A stretch of 64,000 nt of DNA, taken from contig CM039139.1 of NCBI GenBank assembly GCA_022036555.1, positions 19,553,376-19,617,375 of the forward strand, written 5' to 3'. This document shows, in pieces, positions 9,821 to 22,855 of the stretch. Each line of letters opens with the position of its first letter. Positions within the stretch are counted from its first letter, which is position 1. The translations under genes and the position numbers were made by a program. Origin of the DNA: Microstegium vimineum. Lineage: Eukaryota; Streptophyta; Magnoliopsida; Poales; Poaceae. The notes beneath the pieces were generated by a model that was not told the origin of the DNA, made no database searches, and saw nothing but the letters and a program-made list of their open reading frames with translations.

Positions 9821-10150
9821 CACTAGTACAGAAATATTTTTTTTTAGGGATGCCTGATGTTTCTTTCAAGAACGATCTACTTAGCAATTTGATAGCTTAA
9901 AAGAAAAAAAAAACATTTTTAGGAATGGTTCTATTAAGTAAACTTGTCATTGAAAATATATCTACTTTTGAGAATGGTTTGGTCAACAGAAGCGCTTCTG
10001 AAATAAAAAATAAGGATGGTTGCTTATGCCAACTGTCTCTAAAAATACATGATTTGATTTTTAGGGACGGTTGACTTATACCAATCGTCCATAGAAACTT
10101 ATTTTTAGTCTATTGCCCTTAAAAAATAGCTAGAGTACAAATAATTTAAT
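9821..10150. mobile_element. CACTA-like transposon end fragment
   Basis: It begins CACTAGTACAGAAA, close to the CACTACAAGAAA termini of CACTA elements. Subterminal motifs follow in both orientations (AGGGACGGTTG at about 10062, AGGAATGGTT, AACTGTCTCTAAA). No matching second end or transposase is found, so it is a truncated copy. Confidence 0.5.
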
Positions 10151-10254
10151 AACATTTTCAAATGAAGTTGGATGAAAATAAAATTTATATCAAAATTAGA
10201 GAGCTCGACGAGATTTAAACTTTGTCGTTGCATTGGACGACGACCGGGCAAGCA

Positions 10255-10620
10255 AAACTTGGAACCGAGCAAATTCAATTTCGGTTAGTTCGGTTCGGTT
10301 TCGGTTCCGACCAGCTAACCAAAAATTTACACAAACAACAAAAAATAATTAGAAAAAAAGGAAAAATATCTTGAAAAGCATGATGCCAAGATTTTTAAAA
10401 ATACGACGGTGTGAGGCTGTGAGGGTGTTTCATCTACCTTTTATATCTAGCGTTAAGATGGTATTAGGCCTAAATTGTAAAGTTTATTAGGATTGTTTGT
10501 GAAATTTCGAACCGAGCCTAGGAACCAAAATTTGAACGGTTAGTTCGGTTCCTGAGAACCGAACAACTAACCGAAATTTTCGGTTCAGATTATTTCGATT
10601 CGGTTCTTAGGTTTTTTTCA
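10255..10620. repeat. Repeat-rich element with inverted CGGTT/AACCG clusters
   Basis: Clusters of TTCGGTTCGG and CCGAACTAACC-like motifs occur at 10290-10320 and again, partly inverted, at 10505-10610. Such arrays occur at ends of non-autonomous DNA transposons in grasses. I cannot define termini or a target duplication. Confidence 0.45.
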
Positions 10621-11187
10621 CGCTTACGTGTGGTGTAAGTTTGGAATGTGTGTGGATTACGTGCGTCCAAATTCTACTGATAAAAAAACAAGCTGACATG
10701 GTGGTGCTATTTTATATTATTTAGTTTATTCACTCGGTTACCAAATTGAGTAAAGTGAAAAAAAACATCATCGGTTAAGTGTATTACTCCGTTATAAAAA
10801 AAAATCTTTAACCGTGGCTTTGTTTCACGAAGATGAATAGTACATTACGAATTTGATTTGTTCGGCTGATTATTTGTGCGGCTCATAAGTCGGCTTCTAC
10901 TGAGAAAAATGTTATACCAGGATTGATAAAGTAGGTTAATAAGTTCAAACCAATAAGTGGTCATGTACTGTATATTGAAACGGAAGGAGAATTCAAACGT
11001 GACCAATAATAATGGTTCATGCATATACACACATGGGCATTGTAACGAAATTCATTAATTATATATGTATATAGTAATATAATCAGAGAAAGCCGCACGC
11101 CCATTAGAGAATCGGTCAGGATCCAGTTCTTCCCTGAGGCGCATCCACTGATGCACCGCGTGCACACATGTGGAATAAGCTACTCCG
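10621..11187. other. AT-rich spacer, nothing recognised
   Basis: Only short overlapping ORFs without family resemblance are present. Confidence 0.4.
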
Positions 11188-11189
11188 TA

Positions 11190-11735
11190 CTGGGTTCCTG
11201 GGTAAAATACCCGATACCCGAACCCGAATTACTCGAACCCGAACTCGAATTACCTGAACCCGAGGTACCCGATCTTAATTCGGGTAGTGATTTTGATTAC
11301 CCGAAATTAGTTTGGGTAATTCGGGTAATATCTCCCGGTACCCAAACTACCCGAAGTACCCGAAGTTTTGTAAGTGTCTTAATATTTATCATGTGTTGTT
11401 AGTTGAACATTTGAACTTATCACTTTATTTAAATATAATTCTCTCTTCTTGAACAAATGACTATAATATATTATTCTCTGCACATTGTTGTTGAAATCAT
11501 GTACACTTGATGCTGAAATTATGTATAAATTGCTACTAAATTTTTATTAAGTTTGTTGGTTTTTATAAATTCGGGTATATCTGGTAATACTCAAACCTGA
11601 ACCCGAATTATCGGATACCCGAAATTGTAGGTAGTGTTTTTTTTTTGACTAATATCGGATAACAGTTTTCATTACCCGAACTATAAATTACCCGAATTAT
11701 CTGACCCGAACAAATCGGGTAACCCGAAGGCTGTA
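11190..11735. repeat. Element with clustered CGGGTA/TACCCG motifs at both ends
   Basis: About 160 bases at the left (11195-11365) and 160 at the right (11570-11730) are dense in TACCCGAA and TTCGGGTA in both orientations. An AT-rich centre lies between. This terminal-array design resembles non-autonomous hAT-type elements. The ORF at 11151-11402 (ELLEPELELPEPE) is only a translation of the array. Confidence 0.5.
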
Positions 11736-13829
11736 ATGACGACAGTCATTGAACAGACGTGACTGACCATCGAGGCGGACGACTGATGATGCCTCGATTC
11801 CAAAGAAGAACGCATAGTCACTAACCCCAAGAAAAAAAAAAGTAAAAACGTGACGATCCAGAACGACTGGGGTCGCTGCCTGGCACTTTTGACGGGTTCG
11901 ATCCGGAGACGACACGGACGCACGCGGCAACAAGCCTTCGTGCATGTATCTCGCTGGCAGATATATTGGTCATCCAGCCGACACGCACCAACCGCACAGC
12001 CTAGTGCCTATCGAGCCTCGTCTCGCCTTGACCAATACTGTATTATCAAAGGCAGGCCTGATAAGACACATGCCTCCGAAAATAGGGTCGTCTAATACTC
12101 CCTCTGTATCCTAATTAGAGAACGTTTTAGACAGCGATACGGTCTCTCAAACACGACTTTGACCTCTTGTTTTAGACAGCGACACGGTCTCCCAAAAACG
12201 TCACAAGCGCACCCATCTCATGGCTCGGTTGTGAGATAACGGATGCATTAGTAGGCAAACAAGCGGACAACCAATCAACTGCTCCGCTGATCATATGCAT
12301 ACTCGTTCAATCAACCAAACAATATAGACTTGTATGCAATAGACCCGACCGGCTCATACGAGACAAGCTCGCCATTTCTGTGAACCAATTACGCCCTTAT
12401 AGTAGTGTAAGAAGTATGTATGTCATGATCCTATCTATTACATTTCAATATGTTTGTTGGTTGTGCCATGCTGTATTGTTCTTATTGATATTGTTTAGTT
12501 CAACAGTATGATAGAGAATTACATGCTAGTTTTTTGTTTTCATCATGATTTATGTTCTAAAATTAGTTATGAAATTGCATAGTTACCCAACACAACATAG
12601 ACCGTTGCACCATATATCCCTTTGTATTTATATTTTATATGTGGGAGCATAGGAAAAATATCAATATCTATGTCTCCAATTAAATGTACTATAATATATT
12701 TTATAATTTTATAATTAATGTAGTGATACTTGTCCAGTGTCATAAATGTTTTACTTGTTTGCAACTTTAGTGAATTTAAAATAGTTTTGCTAAAAAGTGA
12801 GAATTTCTTTTTTTTTTAACTTGAGGTGCACAATTGTGCGACCGATCAATGATTGATCGAGCTATCGACTTTTCAATTCTCTTGCTCCTCTTGTAACCAC
12901 CTCTCGCAGTGTTCTATAATAGAACCAATGTCTCTCATACACTTTTTAGAGTTTTAGTCTATCAGACTGTGCATACTGGTGAAATAAAATGCTTTCCATA
13001 AAAAAATGATTGATCGAGCTAGGTGTAGCCTCTAGGAATCAACCAATATAATAGTGACCCTTTCATGAGCTCGTGTCTTCATCAACCGTAGCCATGTGTT
13101 CTCAACTACTAAAGGGTTGGTGAGGGGAGTCGGCCACCATCTACATGTCACTGCTAACATATGCCAACACACTTGCTAGGAGACATTTAGTAGAAAAATT
13201 TTACACTCAATTTAAAATTAAATATTAAATAATAGAAAAAAATCACTTCGTTACAAAAGAGTTATAAATTTTGGTTGTTCTACTTTATTGTAGTTTTTTT
13301 TTCTTCTCGACGAATACGACGGTCGCCAAAAAAATAATAATCTACATGCACCGCGGTGGCCGGACATCACTGGATGGCGTCACTGGATGATATTATTAAT
13401 CCTAATTGCACTGCTTTTGTGGTGTCCCATGCTTGTAATAATGTTCCTCCTATCCATCTTGTACTGGCAGCTTGTTTGTGAGTACTTTTTATTTTAGTGA
13501 TGCATAGTGCTATTTTTTAGGGGTCAGCAGGAGTTCCCCCCTGCATAGTGCTAATTCGTCCTACATTACTGGGCTAATTGTTGGTGAATTTTAGTCTTGT
13601 CCCATTACGTCTATCAAGCCCATGTCATGTTCAACTAATTGCAAGCATGAGGTTTCATGTGGTGTTCTTTCGTCTATGTCATGTTCCCAAGCTTATATGT
13701 TGTTTAGGAGAATGCACATGCCACACCATGCGTCGTGAACTTTCGCATGGATAACTGATTGATTTGGTTACCACATGTAATAAGCTTGGGAACCTTTAAC
13801 ACGTCCATATATGGCAGTGACACAAGTAA
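11736..13829. other. Gene-free stretch with one Stowaway-like end
   Basis: CTCCCTCTGTATCCTAAT at about 12100 resembles a Stowaway terminal sequence, but no partner end is found. 12115-12205 has a short direct repeat of TTTTAGACAGCGA(T/C)ACGGTCTC. No gene or RNA gene is recognised in the rest. Confidence 0.45.
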
Positions 13830-14022
13830 GACCCTATTTGGTTCTCACCTTCTAAACTTTAGTAAACAAAATTTTAGTCAATTTAGGGACTAATAAAGTG
13901 TCAAACAAATTGACTAAAAGATGACTAAACTACTTTAGTTCTATTAGTCACTCAAGAAGTACTAAAAGGTGACTAAATATTTTAGTCCACTAAAGTTTAG
14001 GAGGTAAGAACCAAACAAACCC
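13830..14022. mobile_element. Tourist-like MITE with TAA target duplication
   Basis: The inverted ends are GACCCTATTTGGTTC and the reverse complement of GGGTTTGTTTGGTTC, extending through CTAAACTTTAG. Both sides have TAA (13827-13829 and 14023-14025). At 193 bp with no coding capacity it is a PIF/Harbinger-derived MITE. The same family occurs at 59428-59590. Confidence 0.85.
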
Positions 14023-14813
14023 TAAGTTTTTTTATGATAAGACGACGGAGGGGGAGAGAATCCCCCACCTGGATTATATTGATTTTGTTGGCCCTGTTAG
14101 CCGAATGTTTGAAAACATAAGTGAGATTCATACAGTGTAGCAACTTTATTAGTTTTGAAATAGCAAACTCGTACTATCGAATAGTATGAGTGAAAATGTG
14201 ACAAGATAAAGAATTAAAATGCAGTAGTCTAGAAAAAAAAATGTTGCATCAATATTGGTTAATGATACATGAGGCATATACAACAATTAACTCAAGGTTA
14301 AGACAGATTGCCATTAGTATTGTTATTTTGCATGAAACTCAAGAAGAAATTATCATTACTTGATTTTGTTATTTTTCATCACTAATTACTGCTGCAGAAA
14401 ACTAAATGGTGCATACGGCTTCAATCCTCATAATTGTCTTATTGTTTTCCGTTGCAACGCACGAGCACCTACCTAGTGAAGACAAAAATAGGAGTATTCC
14501 CGCTGCTGATGCATATATTTTATTATACATCTAGATATACACTTGTGTCTAGAAACATTGTAAAATGAATGGATCTAGAAAATCTAAATGTCTTATAATT
14601 TATGTAATCAGTATATGTTCTCCTGTCAGATGTTACATAAAATTTGGGCCTTTGTGCTGTCAGAGGTTTCCCTTTCTCTTGTTAATATAAGAAGAAGGCC
14701 AACTGTTGGGTCAAAACGCTGGGCTCTTACTTTAGGCCTTCAGGATAGCCTGCCCGGCCCATATGGCACGTTTCCTCTTCTTCGTTCTCCCCTCCACCAG
14801 ATCCCAATCGTGA
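14023..14813. other. Upstream region of the UROS gene
   Basis: AT-rich until about 14700, then GC-rich and pyrimidine-rich before the start codon, as expected for a grass 5' UTR. No distinct TATA box can be chosen with confidence. Confidence 0.45.
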
Positions 14814-14906
14814 GTGTTGTTCCACTCCTCAGCTCCGAGTCTCCGACCTCCACTCCACGGGCCCACGGGGCCTGACGCCCGGCCGGCGGCTTTGCCCCAG
14901 TGCGCC

Positions 14907-17900
14907 ATGGCCTTGCCTTCGTCACTGGCGCCCTTCTTCACACCTTCTGGAACCTTCGGAGCCCATCCCGCCAAGAGGCTCCGGGCCGATGCACCCGGGA
15001 GGTTCGTAGCGTCCTCCTCGCCCCCACCCGACGTCGTGGTGACGCGGGAGCAGGGAAAGAACGCCAGGCTCATCGCCGCGCTGGTGAGTCTCCCGATGGG
15101 TCCTTCGTCCATTGTGCTTTCTTGTTGAAATCAGTTGTTAGAGGTCTGGAAGGGTGGCAAGACCGGCTTGGGCGCTGTTGGTGCTGTGGTGTCCTTACTA
15201 TTGACCAGTTTTGATCAGTTTGGCAGATGACCTTCGGTGAATGTCCTTGCTATTTCTCACATGAGAGGCCATGCCATTGGCGCTAGGCTGTGCTACCATA
15301 CTGATTTCCTGCACGAAGGGTTAGCATGAGGCGCTTGATATTTAGAACTCGGCCAAAAAAAATTTCAGGGTGCTAATGTGTCTCGCTGCATCTATGACCT
15401 TTTAGGACTGTTATCAGAATTCAGTAGTTTATATTAAGGGGGTGTTTGGATCCCCTTGGCAAATTGGCAAATTGGCAAAAGAGTAAAAGAATTGCTACTT
15501 TTTGGCAAATGGATCCAAACATGCAAGGCAAAAAATGACAAAAGAGCAAAAAATTGCCATTTGCCATTTGCCACTTTGGAGTGGCAAATAAAGGCAAATA
15601 GAAAATCCTTCCACTCATACCCCTCCTTCTTATGCATGACATGTGAATGAGTGCAATTATTAGGGGTACAATTGTCTTTGTATGTGCCATTTGCCATTTG
15701 CCAAGGGATCCAAACACCCTCAAGTGGCAAAAGATTTGCCAAATTCATTTGCCATTTGCCAAAGGATCCAAACACCCCCTAAGTTAGCCCTTCCAAATTC
15801 CTGCGATTGAAATGCAGCATTTTTTCTTGGAAACTATGTGTAGATACATATACATAGTTAAAACGATTTATCTAGAAAAGCCTGAAGTCTTATAATTTGG
15901 AATGGAGGTAGTTTTTTTTTCCCTTCGGTTCCATGTGGTTCCTTCCTCCTTTCATCTGTTCTGTGCAAAGCCTAATGGCCATACTGAATTTGCTGATTCT
16001 GATTAATGTTAGCCTCGAAATATTCTCGAGGTGATTTGAATCATGGTCTTTACTCTTCAGTTGATGATAACAAAACCTCCGTAGTTCAATAAAAAAATTC
16101 TCGGAGTGACTTGAGCATGAATCTACATGGTTTTCTGAAAACATTTAAGTTTTTGTGGGCTAGCCAAGTAAGACAATAGTCTAATATTTTTCAAATACTC
16201 TGGCTGATTCATACCTTGCATTTACATTGGTTTTCTAATTGGATTCTGTAGGAAAAGCATAATATACACTCTCTGGAACTTCCTCTTATTAAGCATGTTG
16301 AAGGCCCTGATACAGATAGGCTTTCAGATGTCCTACGTAGTAAGTGTTAAAGTCTTTCCTTTGTTGTGATCTGAACACCATTCATCTGCTGAATTTCATT
16401 TACAGAGTTTCATTCTTTGGATATGTAGCATTCAACATTTTGTTCTTTCACTTTTGCTTTTTGTTCCATTTTCTCCTGCAGATATTGTGTTGACCATTTC
16501 ATATATACTCCTCTCCACACTTGCTATATAGAATGGCAACGAATATTGGTGATTCAGTCAATGCTATTCTGTACTTACAGATGACAAGTTCGACTGGATT
16601 ACTATAACCTCTCCTGAAGCAGCTGCAGTGTTCCTTAAGGGATGGAAGTAAGCATCAACTATATTGCAGTTATGTGCACAATGTTTTTATACAAGTAGTA
16701 ATTATGCCTCAATTTACGCTTCATTCCTTATAACTTATCCTGCCATAGATTTATGCTTTATTAGCTAACAAAATGCATGGTACTATGTTGGTATATAATC
16801 TTTGATTTTATATCATTGGTGCATAGCATCACCAGCTGAAACATAATCTAAGGGTGGCATTTTTTCACTCAAGTTACACAATGATTCAATGCCAGGGCTG
16901 CTGGAAGTCCTAAGGTGCGAGTAGCTGTTGTTGGGGAAGGAACTGCAAGGGTTTTTCATGAAGTATCAGAATCTGATGATCAATCTCTTGAGGTTGCATT
17001 TTCACCTTCCAAAGGTATCTTACCTTGTAATTTCTTTTATGTCCTTGGTGCATGTGTATTTTCAAGACTTTATGCTCTTGCATTCATCTTCAATTATTAA
17101 TCAATTTGTTCCATTTCTTTGTTCATCAGCTTTAGGTAAAGTCTTGGCTTCAGAGCTTCCAAGGAGCAATGAGAATTCATGTAAAGTATTGTATCCTGCA
17201 TCTGCAAAGGCTGGCCATGAAATTCGTGAGTCATTTTGGTGTTACAATACGCATATGTCTCATTACTATTCTTTTCTGCTTTCATTAAGACAACATGTTT
17301 CTCGTATCCAGTTTTTCCAAAATGGTGTGTTTTCTTGAGGATGTTGCGAATTAATTCTGATTTCTGAGCCACGGTCAATTTTTGGTTTTCTAGTTGAACT
17401 ATTGGTTATGAACTCTTAACTTGTTTTCTTTTTTTTAATGACTGTTGGCTTCATAATACTTAATTATTTGCAAGCAGAGGATGGGCTATCAGAACGGGGA
17501 TTTGACGTGACACGACTGAATACATATACAACTGTAGGTTTTGTTTCACTTGCACAGTTTGTTTGTTTTTTTTTTGGTTCTACTTTACCACCACATACAC
17601 ATACAAACTCGTCATCTGCATCTTGTTGTACTGCTTCTGGTAGTCTGTAGTACCTGTTTTGTAGCACGAATATTTATGTTACTAGCTTTTCCAATGTTTA
17701 TCTCATTTCTGTGTTAGCCATTGGTCTTCATATGAACCATGTTTTTCAACAGTGTAGGTTAAACTTCCTGTAGTGAGCTCTAGAACTCACTAGTTTTCAA
17801 CAGTTTAATTATTCATGTTGGTTAAAATTTTAGTGAGCTCTTGAACACATATACACAATGCCACTGTTGGTCATCTATTGCTTAACCTCATGAATCATGA

Positions 17901-18830
17901 TGTAATTCGAGCTTGACAAATGATATTGATATATTCACAGCTTGCCTTCTTTCCTTTGGTAGTGGCATTTAGTTCTGTAAGTTGATTGTGACATACTTGA
18001 CCAGAGTAGATATTTTGTGTTGAGAATCAGAAAATATTGACCATCGGTTTCATATTATTTTTGACAGTTTCTGTACATGAATATTAGTCTTCTGCTACCA
18101 TAGTAACATATGAAGGTGTTATGTGTGTATGCAGGTTCCTGTAGAAGATGTGGAACCACTAACATTAAATCTTGCTATATCAGCTCCAGTTGTCGCAGTA
18201 GCTTCTCCTTCTGCATTGAGGTAATTATACACTGGCATCTGTTTTTTTTTTACAAATAGTGTTCATGAATACTGCAAGGTAAAGCTTTTGTGCAATAGAT
18301 TTGGAGGTACTAGCATGCAAGCATCAAATACTTTTGATGGAGCATAGTTTCACACTATAAAATAGATGCAACTGACATTCCTTAATTAAATCATCAGTCT
18401 CCTTGGATCATTTCCCATTTTGCTGCTGTTAGTTTTTATGTGTTGGTTCCAATGGTTCAATTGTTAAAAAAAAAAAAATTGGTATTGCAGGGCATGGTTA
18501 AATCTTATTTCAAAAGTTGATAACTGGAACAACTCCATCGCTTGCATCGGCGAGACCACTGCATCAGCAGCGAAGAAACTGGGCCTGAAGAGCATATATT
18601 ATCCAGCAACCCCTGGACTTGAGGGGTATGCATACATCACGATGCCCTTTGACTTTGAGTGACATTATTTATTACCATGACAACGTCACTTATATTGAAC
18701 ATTGCGAACTCTGGTGTGCACACCATATTGTACATTCCTTGACTGCAACCTAATCTGCACGCGTCCTGTCTTTGCACTTCAAAGGTGGGTTGAAAGCATT
18801 CTTGAGGCGCTCAGAGTCTACAGGACATGA
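14907..18830 (+). CDS. UROS: Uroporphyrinogen-III synthase, chloroplast (nine exons)
   Basis: The enzyme closes hydroxymethylbilane and inverts ring D to give uroporphyrinogen III, the branch point to heme, chlorophyll and siroheme, in plastids. Exons: 14907-15083, 16252-16339, 16581-16647, 16896-17014, 17130-17225, 17478-17533, 18135-18220, 18491-18625, 18785-18830. All have GT-AG borders and the frame stays open, giving 289 residues. An N-terminal Ser/Pro/Ala-rich stretch (about 45 residues) fits a plastid transit peptide. The HemD fold follows: DVVVTREQGKN, FDWITITSPEAA, RVAVVGEGTA, VLYPASAKAGHEI, FDVTRLNTYTT, VAVASPSALRAW and ACIGETTASAAKKLG, the last being the conserved C-terminal signature. 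An in-frame upstream ATG at 14814 would add 31 residues; I prefer 14907. Intron 1 holds a MITE. Spliced length agrees with plant HemD proteins. Confidence 0.93.
15438..15779. mobile_element. Tourist-like MITE in UROS intron 1, with duplicated end
   Basis: Termini GGGGGTGTTTGGATCC and its inverted partner are flanked by TAA at 15435-15437 and 15780-15782. The interior is rich in TTGCCATTTGCC/GGCAAA motifs. The right terminal block GGATCCAAACACCC occurs twice (about 15706-15719 and 15764-15778), so part of the right end is tandemly duplicated. Confidence 0.8.
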
Positions 18831-19709
18831 GGAGAGGTTCTGTTCTTCCCCTTGCAGTCAGTGAGTACTCTCCTGCTTTTTCCTTGGTTTCTGTCGTCAT
18901 GATGATCTTCCCTGTTTCTGCTGTAGGCCCCAAAATGTTGAAAACGGGCATCGGATGGCAGAGCTTCTTTCTTGACGTTGGTATAGCCGGCTGTATGTCG
19001 CAGAATTCTTTGCTTCTTTGACTACAATCACCCATGTTGTTGTATTGTCAATGAAACCGTGCCGTCAGCTGATGTAGGCGAAACTACTTGTAATGTGAGG
19101 TGTTCAGTGTAGCATTCAATTAGTGCTGAATCGTGGTTCCATGATGTGGTGGGACAGCAAGTTTTGTTGACCTGTATATGTACAGTGATTGTTTTATCAG
19201 ATCAGAGAAGAAAATTAGAGAAGCATAAGCATGTGCATGCGGAGGAAAATCAATCCGTAGGCCCAAGTTGTAATTGTTTCCCGGGCCCGAAAGGCCCATC
19301 TCTGTACTTGTAACTGACTTCCTGATGTTGCAGTTGCACCAGTCAATCCATCTCATATCCTCATGTAGGTTAGGAGTGCCGTCTCTGTTTCGCTAATTGC
19401 GTCTTGTGTTCACACGCTAAGGGCAGCCACGTTCGTTGTACTTTAATTTGGTGGGTGTTGACGCAGCCGATCGGATTCTTTCGCTAGGAAAGATTCAGAA
19501 TATCGGCGACGGCGAGGCTATGGAATCTCCGCCACCAAAAGATTCCCTCTCGTCTTTGATTTTTTAACACATGATGACCAATAATCATAGTTGGCAAGAA
19601 AACTCTCCGTCATGAAAATTGGTAGCCTGCACGTTAGAGACAGCACGCGAGTCACGACGATAAGAATAGCGATTTTTTATGCAAAGAATAGCCATATTTA
19701 ACAACACTT
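18831..19709. other. UROS 3' UTR and downstream spacer
   Basis: The 3' UTR probably extends to about 19100-19170. The stretch beyond holds only short unrelated ORFs. Confidence 0.45.
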
Positions 19710-20010
19710 GGAGCATCTCCAACGGTTTTGCAAATGAGTTTTGCATTTTTGTTAACTTGACAATTTCCTGGGAAGGATTGACATATATGCCTAGCGGATC
19801 GCGCTTGAAATTTTTCGCGCTCGACCAATTTTGGTAATCACCGTAACAATTTCTACAATTTTGGTAATTGTCAAGTTAATTTTGTTAATTGTCAAGTCAG
19901 TTTTGTCAAACCGTTGGAGATTGACTCTTTTTATCTTTGTCATATTTATTTAGGACTTGGCAAATTCTCAAATTTGTCAATTAAAATATGCAAAATCGTT
20001 AGAGATGCTA
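19710..20010. mobile_element. MITE with GAGCATCTCCAAC-type ends
   Basis: The left end GGAGCATCTCCAACGGTTTT is inverted at the right as AAAATCGTTAGAGATGCT. An inner copy of the inverted end lies at about 19900 (AAACCGTTGGAGATT). This motif is common at termini of grass MITEs. The target duplication is not clear. Confidence 0.6.
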
Positions 20011-20887
20011 TTATCACGTTAGATGATTTTTTTTCTTTTGTTTCTTTGCCCTTTGCGGATCCGGCAATCAGACCGGGAATTTACAGCATTTCATTGAGGC
20101 ACGAAGTGTTTTACTTTTTCTTCTTCAGCGTCACGAGTCATCGCCCCCAAGTCTACATCACCTTTTTTTTTTGCTAATATATGTAAAGTCTACGGTAGTA
20201 CAGTACAGTACATATTTTTACCGCAGCCGGTACTAGCTAGCACTCCCATCCCATTGGTTGGAGGAAGTTCCAAGTCCAACAACGGGGCCACCAATCGCCA
20301 TCAAAACGTCACTGTTGAAGGTTGCAGGTCCAAGCAAACTTACCCTCTGCTTTGCTTGGCTAATTAACTAATTATTAATTAACTAACTATACTATACTAA
20401 TCACGGCTGGTCAAAAGCTGCCTGACGCCGGCGAACGCTTTGCGTGCTGCACGGGCGGGCGGGCGGGCGGCAAGGGTCGCCGTCGCCGACGCGAACGAGC
20501 GGCCGGCGCCGAGAGCACCCACCCGACCCAAAAGGGTCCAGGCCCAGGCCCATCCACACAACTCTAGAAAACCTGCATGTCCATGCGAATATGCGCCTCG
20601 AAATCTATGACGAATTTTGCCATCTCGTCCTTTCGGCGATGGCCAGCGACTTTTTACTTCCGTCGCAAAAAGACACCAGAGAGAGGATGAGGCTTTGGGA
20701 ACTCGTTAGCGGGCGCAAAGGTGTAGTGGACTAGAGTTGGTGTTGTTAACTGCGAAAATTAAGCTACTGATACCACGAGGAATGCATGCTTAATTAATTA
20801 AGAATGGTAGATTCTACTAGTACTAAATTACTACTAGTAGTGGTAAATAAAAGCAGTACGAGTACGTGTACCGATAGATGCTAGCTA
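20011..20887. other. Gene-free stretch with a GC-rich patch
   Basis: 20440-20560 is GC-rich with a (GGGC)n run near 20452-20468. The ORF at 20444-20734 has no recognisable domain and I do not call it a gene. Confidence 0.4.
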
Positions 20888-21085
20888 CTCCTATGTCCCT
20901 GAAAGAATCAGTATTAGTTAATATTTTTTAATTGTAACTAACTTAATATAAAAACTAGTATATTTTATGATAAATCTAGTGATACTAATTTAATATCATA
21001 ATTTTTAAAATAAAAACTAGTGATCACAGTTTAAAATTTTAACTTAGGATAGATGCAGATATCTATTCTTTTAGGATCGAGATAG
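20888..21085. mobile_element. Stowaway-like MITE
   Basis: The left end CTCCTATGTCCCTGAAAGAAT and the reverse complement of the right end (CTATCTCGATCCTAAAAGAAT) are partly inverted. Both borders are TA (20886-20887 and 21086-21087). AT-rich, 198 bp, non-coding. Confidence 0.65.
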
Positions 21086-22339
21086 TAGCCTGCTACATAG
21101 ATTAGCACGGACTGGCCAATGCAAAATAACCATTGCGCTTGTTTGCTTTTATTTTATTACTATAAGTTAGTAGTGTTTTTTTCTAAAAAAAAAGTAGTGT
21201 TCTTTTTTACAAGAGCTAGCTAATCAAGCTCGATCGAGAAAGAATCGAGACCGAAGAGCGTCTGAGCGAGGCGAGGAGATTCTGTAGACCAGTGGTGATC
21301 ACTCTTCCTGTTGGTGGTGGTTCACACGTCGCGTATGGTGGATCGAGACTGCCAGGCCAGGCCAGCCCCGCTACCTGACGCCGGTTGGAATTGGCCAGAT
21401 CTCAAAGGAGTCGAGGTTGGAGTTGGGGACATCGATCCGATCAGCTGCCTGCTTCATGCCTGCCGTTTCTTCGCGAAATCCGAAGATTTCTTGGGCGACG
21501 ACCTACATACCTGCGGTTGTTGTTGTTGTTGTTGTTGTTGTTATTGTCAGTTTCGGCCCTTGGCAACAAGAAGGATTCAGAGTGTGAGAACAGAAAATAT
21601 GAGCTGTTGGCGGAACAAATGCAGCGATGGAAGTGAAGCCGATCCGGACAGTCCGGAAAAGCAGGACTGCATGGAGTTGTGTTGTGCCCAGTAGTACATC
21701 AACTCCTAGTGTACCTTGTAGGTGCCGTGTTGATGCGTTGGAGATGGACGGACAGCCAATCCACGGAGTTAACAAGAGACCGAAGCTACTTTACTTCAAT
21801 CATTGCATGGCCTTCGTAGGAGTAGTAGAGTATCCCATCTTTCTAAGCTGTATAGACTGCTATTTATAGTGTTGTAGTGTACTACTCCGTACGTGTTGCG
21901 CCGTCATGTTCCAATGCAACACGTGCACAGTGAGGAGCCGAGGGTCCAGGAGAGCCGTCGGCGGTTGCAACGTCCACTGTACTGGTACAGTATCCATTCC
22001 TTGTATGTACTCCTAAAACTCGTTAGCTGGCAAATGCAGCTTTTCAATGAACCTAAAACTGTTTTATAAACTCGTTTGCCAAAATAGTTGCATATTGGTA
22101 CATTTGCTTTGCTTTTCTTCTTTTATCTCTCGTCTCTTCACAGCCGCCTCTCTCTCTCTCTCCACTATCTTCTCGGCGCCAATGTCTGCTCGCCCATGAG
22201 CACCGGTGGCCGTGTCCTGGAGGCTACGAGCCCCAATGGCTGCGCCCCGGTATCCGCGAGCAATGGCCAAGCCTGCGTGGTGCATCCGTGAGGCCTCGCA
22301 TCGTAGAGGACCCCTCCGCACCATGCCCCCTTATATTAG
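21086..22339. other. Gene-free stretch with a (GTT)n microsatellite
   Basis: A (GTT)9 tract lies at 21516-21542. The ORFs over it encode homopolymeric Cys or Leu runs, a product of the repeat. The region could be transcribed, but nothing in it supports a protein gene. Confidence 0.45.
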
Positions 22340-22353
22340 AGTAAGTATTATAA

Positions 22354-22558
22354 GAGCAAGTATTATAGTAATTATAACTTTTTTTTAGCCTATTCATACA
22401 ATAGTGTGTTCTACTTCATTAATACATGGTCCACATATCTATCTAATAGAGTTCTTTGGTTCTTGTGCCCAAACGGGCTGTAAGTTTACAACCCGCTTCT
22501 CCTTTCTCTCCTCCACATTAGCATTCAGTCGGCTTACAACCTGTTATAATACTTGCTC
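22354..22558. mobile_element. MITE (GAGCAAGTATTATAG ends, TAA duplication) nested in a relative
   Basis: GAGCAAGTATTATAGTA at the left is inverted at the right (TTATAATACTTGCTC), with TAA on both sides (22351-22353, 22559-22561). Outside it, GAGTAAGTATTATAA at about 22339 and CTATTAAACTTGCTC at about 22760-22775 look like ends of an older, larger relative that received this insertion. Confidence 0.7.
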
Positions 22559-22855
22559 TAAGGGGCTACAAGCTGGCTAAATGATGAGGTGGAGGAGAGA
22601 GAAGAGAAATAGGTTGCAAGCTTACAACCAGCTTGGGCAGAAGAACCAAGAAATCTATGAGAGAGACATGTGGGGCCTAGATTAATTGTGAAGGGGTAAC
22701 TATTATATAAGTGGACTGTAAGAAGACTACAAAACCACTTACAATCAGCAGGTGGTTGAATCTATTAAACTTGCTCTGACAAGTTGCCCTCGGCCACTGT
22801 ACAAGCACAATCCCTCTTCGAACTTGGCAAATCAGGCCTTCGTCCATACTAGGCC

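Noticed and set aside
11151..11402. ORF with Pro-Glu repeats
   Set aside because: Direct translation of the TACCCGAA array.
21311..21694. Cys-rich ORF resembling a small secreted peptide
   Set aside because: The Cys run is a reading of the (GTT)n microsatellite, and no signal peptide precedes it.
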